A stretch of DNA of 64,000 nucleotides from Pleodorina starrii (taxonomy: Eukaryota; Chlorophyta; Chlorophyceae; Chlamydomonadales; Volvocaceae), in NCBI GenBank assembly GCA_030267565.1, contig BRXU01000003.1, positions 8,139,501 to 8,203,500 on the forward strand, read 5' to 3'. The notes below the pieces were generated by a model that saw only the letters and a list, made by a program, of their open reading frames with translations, was not told the DNA's origin and did no database searches. A program made the position numbers and the translations under genes. Numbering within the stretch: position 1 is the first letter of the stretch; every line of letters starts with the position of its first letter. Positions 11,301-22,600 of the stretch are shown piece after piece.

Positions 11301-14300
11301 GGGGAGGAGGGAGGGAGGAAAGGGAGGGGAGGAAAGGGAGGGGTGAAGGGAGGGAGGGGGGGGAGGGAAGGTACCCGGGTGACACTCCAGAGACGCTGAC
11401 AAGCCGACAAGAGAACAGACTGAGAAGCTGACAGGCGTTATTAACCGTCTAGTAGATTAGTAGTACGGGTCCATGTAGGCACCCCAAGAGCTAGGATGAC
11501 TTGACTGTAGCCCTAAAACCCTAACACCACACGCACACACAAGCCCACACACGCAAACCTCGCGCCCGCTCCTACCTGCAGGTCCCCCTGGACCTCCTGC
11601 ATGTCCCGGCGCAGGTTCTCAAACTGCTTTGTCGTACCCGCGCTGCGGTCCACCAAATAGTTCTCAGTCTCCTGAGTGAGAGGGACAGAGAGAGGGTCGA
11701 GAGGGGTGAACGGGTGTGTGTGTGGATGGGGGTTAGGGGGGGCAGGGGAGGGAGAGAGGGGATATTGGAAAAGGGCAGTTGAGGCGGTTGAGGCGGTTGG
11801 CAGGCAACAAGCCAGGTGCGTGCCCAAAGAGGGGGCGGTCACCTCACGAGGCGGGCGGAGGGAAGGGTTCTGCGGGCCTTATAGAGGACTCGGTTGCTCC
11901 AACAACCAGTACCAACGACGCAATCCACTCCCAAACCCTCCCTTCTCTCCTCCCCCCTTTCCTCTCCTCCCCCCTTTCCTCTCCTCCCCCTTTTCCTCTC
12001 CTCCCTCCCTTCTCCCCTCCTCTCCTCCCCTCCTTCCTCCCCTCCTCTCCCCCCCCACCCTCCCCCGCCTCCCTCCCCCCCCAAAGCCGCACCCACCTTC
12101 ACGTCCACCAGTCGCGCCATCCCCATAGCCACCAGTCTGTTGACCACCTCGGTGCCACTGCCCAGTGCGCTGCCCTCCACCTTTTTCTCCAGGGAGGGCA
12201 TCTTGAGGGACAGAGCACCCACCTCCTTCTGGACCCTGTGCACACACACGAGCACCAGGGAGGGAAGGGATGGGGGGTTTGAAGAGGCAGGGATGGGGGG
12301 CGGGGCGGTGGAGGTGGAGGTGGCATGAAGAAAGCGAGTGAGTGAGCTCAGCAACAACGGGTGCTGAGCAACCCGAGTCGGACACACACATACACCCCTC
12401 CCTCCCAAGGGACTGAGCCGCAGCGGAGCGTGGGTCTGCGGGAAGGCGTCGAAGGGTCGGGGCGGAGGGTTTGGGGCGGAAGGGTTTGGGGCGGAAGGGT
12501 TTGGGGCGCAGGAATCCCCCCTCTCCCCCCCTCTTCCCCCCCCCCCCCAATTGTGTGCTGCATCACATCCTTTGTGACCCAGGCCCCCAGCCCCCAGCCC
12601 AATGCGGCCAATTTGTCACACACTGCCCAATCCCCCAAAGCCCTTTCCTCCCTCCCTGGCCCCGCAGCCCCTCCCCTCCCCTCCCCTCCCCGCCCCCACC
12701 CACTTGATATACTTGGCGTCAATGTCCGCAATGTCCGCCATAATCACCTTTGGGGGAGGCGGAGGGGCGGGGGGGGGGGCAGGAGGTGACAAACCACGTG
12801 CGGGGTGATGGGGAGGGAGGGAGGGGAAGGAGGAGGGCGGGGCGAGGTGGAGGGAGAGCGGCGTGGGGTGATGTACAACCGCAACAAGCACAACGCAGCG
12901 CACCCCCTCTACTTTCCCCCCCAAACCTAACGGGGCCCATACGTGGATAGCCCCCCACCCCCACCCTAACACACCCTAACACCCCCCACCCCTAAGGGTT
13001 GGTTCCACCCCCCCCCCCCCACCCCGTCACCCACCCTCTTAACCTCGCTCAGCTCGTTGCGAGTGGGGAAGTCAATGGGGTTGAGGGAGTTGGATCCGGC
13101 CACCTGGTTCAGACGGCGCTTCATGTTATCCATTGCCTCGGTGAGCAGCTTGATCTGGAGGGGGGGGGACGAGGGAGGGGCGACGAGGGGGGACACCGGG
13201 AAAGGGGGGACACCGGGAGGGGGGTTTGAAGAGTGAATTTGCAAGGAACAAACAAGAAGGGAGGGGGCGACACCGGGAGAGGGGGGCGAGGTGGGCGGAG
13301 GTGGGGCGGGAGGTGGTCAGAGGTGGTGAAAGAGAAGGAGGATCGCAGCCGAGGGAAACGTAACCGAGGCGTGGGTTCAGGACATGGGGGCCGGGAATCC
13401 CGCGGCATCCCCCTCCCCCGCCTCCGTCTCCGCTGCGGTATCGCCTTTCTACCCCCCCCTCCCCTCCCCCCACACAGCCCCCCATACACATACACACGCC
13501 TCCCCTCCCCTCCCCCTCCCTCTTACCTGCAACCGGATATCCTCCTCCGTGTCCAATTGAACCACCCCCAGCGACTGCACGTAGTAATCCCCATTCCCGC
13601 CTCCGCCTCCACCTCCACCTCCCCCGCCTCCTCCTCCATTGCTGCCCGCCGCCTTGCTGGGCGGCTTCGGCCCCGGCGGCGGCGTCGGCACCGTCGGCAC
13701 ACCGCCGCCGCCGCCGCCGCCTCCCGTCGTCGTCGTCGGCGTCGACGGCGCCGGCGGCGCGCCGCCACCTCCACCATTCTCCATCCCACCTCCTCCTCCT
13801 CCGCCTCCTCCTGCTGCCTCCATTGCCGCACTGAGTGCCTCCTTACTCGGCAACGCCGCCGCCACCCTCCCCTCCCGCACCAGCTTCCGAAGCTGCCCCT
13901 CCAGAGTCTCCAGCTGCCCCTCCGTGCCGCTGATTCGAGTCACCAGTTGAGTCATCAGTTCGCTCTCCTTGCTGGTCAGACCCGCCTTCAGGGAGTCGGT
14001 GGTCTGGGGGGGTTGGGCGGAGGGGAGCGGGGGGGCGATGGTGGGTGTGAGCTTACTGGGAATGATTTCCTTTAGCCCACCCCCACCTCCACCCCCACCC
14101 CCACCCCCACCCCCACCCCCACCCCCACCTGCGGTGCCTCCGTTTTCGCCCCACTCCACTCCCCACTCCCCTCCCTTCTTCACCCCTCCACTCCACTCCC
14201 CACTCCCACTCCACTCCCCCCCCCACGCCCCCCCGACCCCCCCCCAAACCCCCACCTGTCTCAGCGACGCCAGCGCCGCATTCGTCTCCGTGACCGGCCC

Positions 14301-17300
14301 CTGCAGCCCCCGGACCTGCTCCTCCGCCGCCCGCGCCACCGCCTCCGCCGCCTCCGCCCTCTTGGCCGCCCTCTCCGCACTCTTGGCCACACCCTCCACC
14401 CGCTCACTCAGCAGATCCACACTGTCACGGACCTCACGCACCTGGCGGGGGGCGTCGGCACCGGCGGACACGCGAGATAGCTGCGGGGGAGGGAGCGGGA
14501 GAGGGGGGTGAGGGGGGAGGCAATATAGGGATGGGTGAGGAGGGGTGTGGTAAATAATAAAAGACAGCTCGATGAGGATGCATAGGAGGGGGGGAGGGGC
14601 GGGAAAGGGCCGGGGGTGGAGCAGGAGGAAGGAAGATGAACAGGGGGGATGGGCGGCAGCCGAGCCACCCGGCTTTTGCCCCCCCCCACGGCCCTCCGCC
14701 CCCCTGGCCGGGCCCCCTACCCTGCCCCAGGGCCCCCCCCTCCCCATCCTCCCCTCCCCCTTCTCCCCTCCCCCTCCCCCCCGAATAAAAAACCCACCTC
14801 CGCCTCCAGCACCGCAATCTTGGCCTCCAGTGCCGCCACCTGCGGACTCGACATACCGCCATCCCCCCCACACGTCCCACCCGACCGCCCCGCCGCCCCC
14901 CCGTAGCCCCCACCTCCTCCTCCTCCTCCCCCTGCCCCTCCCCCCTGCCCCGCCGCCGCCATCATCTCCCGGGCAAAGGCCTGCTGCTGCTCCAGTTGGG
15001 TGATCCGCGCCTCAGCGGCCGCAAGTCGGTCCAACAGAACCATCTGACTCGAGGGCATCTCCAGGGACTGGGGGGAGAGGGGTAATAAGAACGGCCCGGG
15101 GGAGAGGGGGGAGATTGGGGGGTGGGAAGGGGTGGGAAGCGGTGGGAAGGGGTGGGTGGGTGGGTGGGGTCAGGAGAGACAGTTCAGAGGGTAAAGGGGT
15201 ATTGGTGCGTGTGGGTGTGTGAGTGTGTGTGAGGAGAGGGCAGGGGAGGGGAGGGGAAAGGGGACGGCAAGGGGCGGTTGTTACTGCACGTCGGGGGTGC
15301 GGAGGATGACGGCGTGCAGCCCCCCTGGAGTGGGTCTCCGAGCTGTGGGCGGATGACCTGACCTGGCCTGATCTGATCGATGGTGTCAAAGCCCACGGAT
15401 GACCCGACCTGATCTGGAAGCCCACTGGCCCCACCCACACCGTCCCCCCCCACCACCCCCCGTCTGACACACCGCGCAGCCCCACACCCCAGCGCACCCC
15501 AGCGCCTCCCCTCCGCTTCACGCCCCCAGCCTCCCTCCCTCCCTTCCCCCGCACCCGCAAGCCGCACCCTCCCCCCTCCCTCCCTTTCTCCCTCCCCAGA
15601 CCACCACCACCACCATCACGTCCGCCGCCGCCTCCCCCCTCCTCCTACCTTTGCCCCTCCCCCGCCGCCACTGACTCCCCGGGCCGCACCCGCCAGCCCG
15701 CCCCCTCCGCTCCCCCCCAGCGACGTGAGCGAGCTCCTCTTGATGCCGCCCCCGCCCCCCAGCTTGGCGGTGATGGGACCCCCCACGATGGGGGCCAGCT
15801 GCTCGGGGGGGCCGCCACCCGGTGTACGGCAGCTAGCGGGGGAGCTGTAGCGGCCGCGGGTCAGAGTCTCCTCAATCTCGACTGAGGTGGAAAGGAGGAG
15901 GTGGGGGGATGAGGGTGGGGGGGTCGAGGGTGAGAAAGAGGGTAGGGGCGAGGGTGGGGGTGAGGATGGTATCATCCGGGGGCGTGGGCGGGGGCGGGTA
16001 AGGGTTGCTGGTCGCCCGCCCTCCGCTGTTGCCGCCCCATCCGCCACCACCCGCCCGCCCCGCCCCAGCCACCTAGCTCCTCTCTCCCGAACCCCTCCTA
16101 CCCCCCCCCCCTATCCCGGAAACCCCAACCCACAGTCCTCAGCCTCAAACCCATCCTCCCTCCTCTCCCCCTTTCCCCAAACACGTGGCATGCCCCCCTT
16201 TCCTATATACCGTAGGACGACCCCGCCTCCCTCCCCCTCACGTTCCATCCAACATCCCCCCATCTTCCTTCCCACCCCCACCCTTCAAACTCTCATACCC
16301 CATCCCCCAACAACGCACGCGCCACTCACTCGCAAAGCCGCCTCCTCCTCCTGCGCTGCCAGCCATGCCGCTGAAGCCCGACGTGAAGGAGCTATTCGCG
16401 CTGCCACCCCCCGCCGCCGGCACACCCCCTCCCCAGCCTCCTCCCCCTCCCCCTCCTCCCCCTCCCCCTCCCCCTCCTGCCGCCTTCATAAACGCGCCGG
16501 CCGCCGATACCACATTCTGCGCCGCACCCCAGTTGCCCTGCGCCGCCGCCGCCTTCAGATCCAGGTTTCGGAGCGGGAAGCAGGCGGGTTGCGGCGCGTC
16601 GGAGCCCGCGCGGGGTTTCATCTGGGGCCCCAGCTGAGCCACCATGTGGTTGGTGAGGGTGGTGAGGTCGGGGGAGATCAGGGCGAGGGCGGTGAGGAAC
16701 TGCTTGAGGGTGAGGCCGGAGGTGCGCTGGGAGGCGGTGGAGAAGATGGAAGCCAGGTCGGTGGGGGAGATGGGGCCTGGGGTCGGGTCGGGTCGGGTCG
16801 GGTCGGGAAGGGAAGGGGGGCGGGAGAAACGGGAAAGAGGGAGGAGGAGGGGGTTCAGGCAGTGGGGAGGGGGGTGGAGGGAGGGAAAGGGGGAGGGGGA
16901 CCAAATGAGGTGTGCTGGAGGAGTGGTTGAGCACATACACATACACATATACACACACGCACACACGCACATACACACACAGGCCAGCCCTCCCTCCCTA
17001 CTCACCCACGGGCTGCGCCAGTCCCACGTCCGCACACAGCTGGTGCCACTGCGGCGCCGATAGCTTGATGTCTCCGTCCATCGTCATCTTGCCGCCCCCC
17101 GCCACCGTCAGTCGGCAGTAGTTGGCGTAGCACTGCTTCAGGGAGGCCTCAGACTTGGCATCCACTGGGTGGGGGTAAGGGGTGGGGGGTGGGTGGGTGG
17201 AGGGTGAGTGGGTGGGGGGTGGGTGGGTGGAAGGTCGAAATGCTGAAATAGGGCGGCTCTTGGCGCACCGAAAGGGAGAAAGACCACGCCAGGGTTGAGG

Positions 17301-18379
17301 TCGGCAGGGGAGTCCTGTGGTGCTGGCCCCATCCCTGATTCCCATTTACCCCTCCCGGGCCTACACGTGGATAACCCCCCCTCCCCCCCACACGAGTGAG
17401 CTTTCCGCTCGCCCCCCGCCCTCGCCCCGCCTCTCCCTTCCCCCTTCTCCCCGCCACTCACAGTCCCTCAGCGCGTCCACCGCCTGCCCCATGAGCCGCT
17501 CCGCGCCTCGCCCTCCTCCTCCTCCTGCCCCCCCTCCGCCGCCTCCTCCTCCCCCCGATGCCGCTTCTCCGCTGTCCGCCATCATCATCGCCCTCCGATA
17601 CAGCTCACAGAACTCAACGGGGGACCAGCGGTAGGAGCTGTTATCAAGCTTGGAGTCCAGACCCAGAGCGGCGGCTGCAGGGGGGGGAGCGGGAGTGGGA
17701 GTGGCCGAGTGGGAGTGGGAGTGGGCGTGGGAGGGTTTAGTTGGAGAGCGATGCGAAATATGGCAAGAGCGATGAGGGGTTAGGGGTGATGGGGGAGAGG
17801 GTTAGAGGTTGGCGCGACGGGGGTTCCAGAGAGGGAGGGAAGGGAGTGGTGGGTACGTGCTCCACCGCCCCAACACCCCAACAACCCACGAGCGGATATG
17901 AAGGGGTGCCAGTGCCAGGTCTCTTTCTAGCCGAAAAGAAAAGAAACAATGCTCACTTAGGCTCCTTGCGCTGAACCCATGTGTGCCACACAACTCGTTG
18001 ACTGCGGACGCCATTTCACGGGGGTCGAGCAGCCCGTCGCCATTCATATCGTGCCGCTTGAGCAGCTGCATCGCCTTCTCGTTCCATTGGTCCTGTTGTG
18101 CCTGCGGCAAAACCCCAACAGTGATGCGGCCTTGCAAGGAGGGCTAGGTGACGGGACTTCGCCCGTTGGTGTGCTGCACGGAAGCGCAGCTATGCACGGA
18201 TGCGATACGCGCAATAAACGCAATGCTAACGCCGGCGGACAGGTATTGAATAAATTTCATTATAAAATTATCAGCGACAACCATTGGGATTATGAGGCGA
18301 CTCCATCCCCGCCGGGCATTCCATACGACCCCTTGCGCACCTTAGAAGGCCCACCGAATCCAGAGCTCCGCCCCGCCAT
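8316..18379 (-). CDS. EF-hand / p25-alpha (TPPP)-like / coiled-coil protein
   Basis: Nineteen exons: 18379-18341, 18101-17957, 17674-17462, 17164-17006, 16776-16330, 15881-15649, 15067-14798, 14480-14256, 14003-13527, 13154-13035, 12747-12704, 12235-12097, 11671-11576, 11292-11050, 10763-10625, 10215-10097, 9932-9337, 8938-8862, 8476-8316; 1313 residues. All intron phases close. The start ATGGCG (MAGRSSGFGGPSK) is inferred from a good donor and matching phase. Residues 31-42, DMNGDGLLDPRE, form a textbook EF-hand loop. About 135-235 resembles p25-alpha, the tubulin-polymerisation-promoting domain: KLSAPQWHQLCADVGL, then TDLASIFSTA and LTLKQFLTALALIS. From ~412 to ~1100 come heptad-rich helices (ITQLEQQQ, AALEAKIAVLEAEV, GQLETLEGQLRKL) broken by Gly runs and two polyQ tracts. 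The C-terminus (DEYVEYVYKLVWQDEGLW) is not recognised. A microtubule or ciliary role is inferred. The last two exons and first exon are least certain. Confidence 0.75.
8982..9012. repeat. (TGTGTGAG)n short tandem repeat
   Basis: About four copies of an 8-base unit in an intron of the EF-hand/p25 gene. On the minus strand it reads as CACACACT repeats. Confidence 0.9.
9763..9890 (-). repeat. CAG/CAA coding repeat (polyglutamine)
   Basis: Two glutamine tracts inside one exon of the EF-hand/p25 gene: about 13 Q encoded mostly by alternating CAA (9763-9801) and about 7 Q encoded by CAG (9851-9872). The mixed codons suggest selection for the amino acid rather than simple slippage in the first tract. 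Confidence 0.8.
16928..16982. repeat. CA-rich short repeat
   Basis: Imperfect CACA/CATA dinucleotide stretch in the intron between the two p25-like exons (intron 16777-17005). No coding frame or known signal is apparent. Confidence 0.8.
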
Positions 18380-19551
18380 TATCAGTAATTCAGCAAGCAA
18401 GTAAGGTTAGGCTCGCCTCCTTACGACTTCGAGCCCAGTAATGCGAACATCGCCGAACTAAACCCCGCGAACGAGACGGGAGATAAGGATTTTAGGATAG
18501 CTGTGAGTGGGTTGTTTATAGCTGACAACGGCGTTGAATAGATGTATAGCTCGCAGCACCGAAGTACAACTGAGTAAGAGCTAAGGGTCAATTCCGAAGC
18601 GGCGTTGTTCCTTGTCTATTGTATTATATGTTATGTAAAATCAATGATGTTCGCGCCACCCTGATTTATCTATGCAAACCAACCGACAACGTCTAGTACG
18701 ACTAGACGGCCCGATTTACCTTATTCTTCCCGTTGCCAAATTGCGGCCAGGAGTCTGTAACTGATGCAGAACACGACAAAAGTAATTGTGGGTGAGCTGC
18801 AAAGGAGGGACCCTATTCCAGCCTCGACGACCTACAGCTGCAGCTTAGTAGGCGCGCCCAATGACGCAGATGCCCAGCGCCCCGACCAGTATTTGTAAAA
18901 CGTACTCGTCGTAGATCCAATGCATTGACAACAACGACGCTTGGGCTTGCTATTACAGATTTTGCGCCGTCCACCTTCTTGCGGCCTGCTTGACAGAAGG
19001 CCGAACAGCGCACCCCGCCATTACAGCGCGCCGCTGCTCTGCGCTCTAGAGGCTCTATCCAGCCTCATTCTATCGACTGAGCGGGGGCTGCTGTCCTGAT
19101 AAGTTATCGGGTGTTGCAACGAAGCCGGCTAACACGTAACTGAAACGTCCCTCGTAGGAACGCGCACATGAAACCAAAGCCTGGCCTGCTACAAAGCTTC
19201 ATAACCTTAGCTTACCAACACATCATCTGCGGCTGCCCTGGGCTTCCAGCTTCCCATGAGGCGGACGATACACAGGACGCACATGGGTCATACGGAGGGA
19301 CTTAACCCAGAGGCATCAGTCCCTCTCCCTTCCACGTAACCGCGCATCAGGCAGCTCCCCCTTGTGCGGCCCTTCGAACCCAGTACGGAACCATCAGCTG
19401 CTATCGGCGCAAAAGCAGGACGCCGGTCGCAACATCCTCCTCAACAGCCCTCAGCCTTGCCGCCGATTCTCCATCCCGCACAGACGTAATAAACAAGACG
19501 ACACACATTGGTTCCATTTCCCGCAGTCCGCCCGAAAGCACATCCTACAAC
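18380..19551. other. Intergenic, less GC-rich, nothing recognised
   Basis: The stretch between the ATG of the EF-hand/p25 gene and the 3' end of RPA1. It is less GC-rich than its surroundings and has only short open frames. It must contain the promoter of the EF-hand/p25 gene, but no clear motif was picked out. Confidence 0.6.
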
Positions 19552-19556
19552 TTACA
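19552..19556 (-). promoter_or_regulatory. Candidate TGTAA poly(A) signal of RPA1
   Basis: TGTAA on the minus strand 73 bases past the RPA1 stop codon, a typical distance for a volvocine gene. Confidence 0.6.
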
Positions 19557-19628
19557 CCTGATCGCCATCAAGAACCCAAGAAAGAACCGAGAGACAGTGC
19601 GCCACGGGCCAGCGCACAGTGCTCTCTT

Positions 19629-22600
19629 CTACCAGAATGCCTGAGGCGGCACCTGGTTGCTGTTCTGCTGCTGCGGTGGCGGCCCGCCATACATACCACC
19701 ATGACCCCCTTGTTGCTGATGCTGCGGCGGCCCCGCGTTCCATCCGCCGCCGGCACCTTGCCCGCCGCCGCCGCCAGCGTTGTAGCCGCCTCCGCCGCCG
19801 GCGTTGTAGCCGCCTCCGCCGCCGGCGTTGTAGCCGCCTCCACCTCCACCGGGGCCTCCGTAGCCGCCCCCTCCACCTCCACCACCGCCGCCGCCGTAGC
19901 CGCCGCCATACCCGCCGCCACCCTGCTGCTGCTGCTGAGGTGGCGGCCCACCGTACCCTCCACCGCCCCCTCCACCACCGCCGCGCCCGCCGCTGCCGCC
20001 GCCACCATGCTGGTTATATCCCCCGGCCGCCGCCGGCGCACCGCCAGACGCCCCTCCACCGCCGCTTGCGGGCGGCGGTGTCCGAGGCATCCCGCCGCCA
20101 TGACCGCCAGCCGGCGCACCATACGGGTTCGTTGCCGGCGCGCTGACGTACGGGTTCGTCGACTGCGGCGCAGTGCCGTACATGCCGCTGCCCTGCGGAC
20201 AACCGTACTGCCCCGCAGGCGGCTGATGGTAGGGACCCGCGCCGCTGCCGCCGGCACCGCCGCCCCCCGTCGCTGCTGCCGTCGCCGCCGCGGCCACAGA
20301 CCCGCTTGGGCCGCCCGTGCACAGAACCGGCTGACCGCTCTCCAGCGCCTTGATGTACTGCAGCATAAGGCCCGACTCCTTGACGTAATCCGTCAGGCGC
20401 TCCAGGCGGTAGATGGACACCTTGATGCGGGACTCGTCGTTGTAGTTGTCCTCCGCAACCTGCTCACTCGCACGCACAAGCGAAAACGAAACGCATGCAG
20501 AACGAAGTTGATTGCGTGGTGAGCGCACCGGTGAGCGGGAGGCAGGCGCTACGGCGGCGGCCACGCGCGGAAAGGCCCTTGCGGCACGGTAGGTCCTGTC
20601 TCCAGGCAGCTGCGGAGCGCGGGCAACTTACAAATGCCGCATCGCCTTCCGGTGTTTCGGACATCCTCTCCGCCCGCGCTTCCCTAAAGGACGGAATTAT
20701 GTGACCCCCCGCCACGCCTCACCTTGAGCCGGAAGATGAAGGGCGTGAAGCGAATGGACTCCGCAAGACGGTCGAACTCCTGTACGGCACACAACGGCGA
20801 TGGCATCATGTATTCTTCATTTCGCAGCAGCGCTTCACGCCGGTACCCAAGTGAAGAGGGAAGAACCAGTGCCCATGCGCACGCGCCGATACATGCGCCG
20901 GCAAGAAATCCGCCGAAGGCTGTGCGCCGCTGCGTGCTTTTCCCTGCTCGAGGTATGTGACCGCGCACTTTCATGCTTTATATTGGCTTACTTCCATGTT
21001 ACACGGCAGTTCGCTTACCCCTATCGGATTGCGCACACCGACACCCGGCAGCACCACACCCGCCGCCCGCTGCTAATGGATCCGCGCATATAGCATCGCA
21101 CGATTTCCGGATCCGGATCCGGGTGCGACGCGACGCGGCGCGGATGGAACAAAGCAGATACCGCAGCCGCAACGCGGATGGGTCGCCCACCTGGCCGTTG
21201 TCCGCTTCCAGCTGCCGCACATCCGCTGCAGGGCGGCCAAAGATCGTGTCGCCCGCGTCTCCGAAGGCCGTCAAGAACTGCTTGGCGGTGTGGTCGCAGG
21301 CGCTCATTGATACCTGGTGCGGTCGGTGGAACAGGGGGCACGTCCGGTTAACACACACTCGGCCTGCGCTCGTGCACTGACGCACACGACCCCAGGGCTC
21401 GTTAGGTTACGCAGCCCCGGCCCGACCCGGGCCCCCCCCCCTACCAGGAAACGCCAGATTGGGGTTTCTGTCGCGTAGTTGCAGCGCTCGCAGTTCCAGT
21501 TACCGCCGCCAATGTCCATCATCTTCTTCTGGCAGGGCCTGCGGGGGCGTTATTGTGGGAAGAAAAGGGCGCCTGCGGTGAAACGGTGTTCAGCAGTAGG
21601 GGCATCCGGCTGTCCAGGGCACCGGCCTGGACAACCGTATTTCAGGCGACCCGGCTTCATCGGTCCCTGGCACACTGCTAACCCGTCTGGCATTCGCTTA
21701 CGCCCCCACGATGCATCACGGCTGATAAACAGAGATTGTGACGTCTATCCTTTCCCCTGTCCCCGCTGAGCACACCAGCACAATTCCATGTTGCGTTGCT
21801 GTCTTTGCAGTGATACCCTCATACCCAGCTCGTGAGCCCATCCCACTGCTGCGGTCCAATGCGCCGGACATTCGTAAACGCCCTCACTCCCTCGGCTGCC
21901 GCCGCCGCCTAGGCTTCTGATCCCCGCTCTATGCCGTGGACGCAGCGCGCTAAGAGCCCTTCCAGGCTGCCGCACCTGCCGTTGAAGTCGTGGGGGCAGG
22001 AAGGGTACACGACCGCCGACGGTCCGCCGCCTGAGGCGTCCGTCTTGACCATGTCGACCACCGCCGACACCGTGATCCAGTCCGGCTTGCCAGATGTGCC
22101 CAGGTGTTCGTTCTGTTGGAGAGGTCGGAAGGAGGATGGCATGTCGGTGCGAATCAGTAGCAGCCGAAAAACATGGAACACAGCGCGCGGCCTGTGCTTT
22201 AGTACGAATGCAAAGGCAGAGGCAACAAGGAGCGCATGGAGCGCACCAGTGCAATGCACTTGAGGTAAGTGAATGGGTGGACAATCTGGAGATCCCCCAC
22301 CCAATAGCTCGCACCTTGATGGCTGCGAACGTCGTCCGCCGGTCGGCCTTGCCGCCCCCACCTCCCATGCCGGCGTTGCTGAGCGCGTTGACCGCCTGGG
22401 TGCGGCCGCCGCTGTCGTACCTGTGGTTTGGACGAAAACAAAGCAGGGACAGCAATCCCGCCTTACGTAAGACCAGTGCCTGCACGACGTGCGGCACCCA
22501 GGCCACCCCGGCACGATCCAATCAAACTTCTTGACAAACGTTCTTGGCATTGCGAAACGCATCCTTGCGTTGTTTACCAACTACGCACGATTGCAACTAT

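Noticed and set aside
11511..11530. Telomere-like CCCTAAAACCCTAAC
   Set aside because: Only one full CCCTAAAA unit plus a partial; a chance match inside an intron, not an interstitial telomere array.
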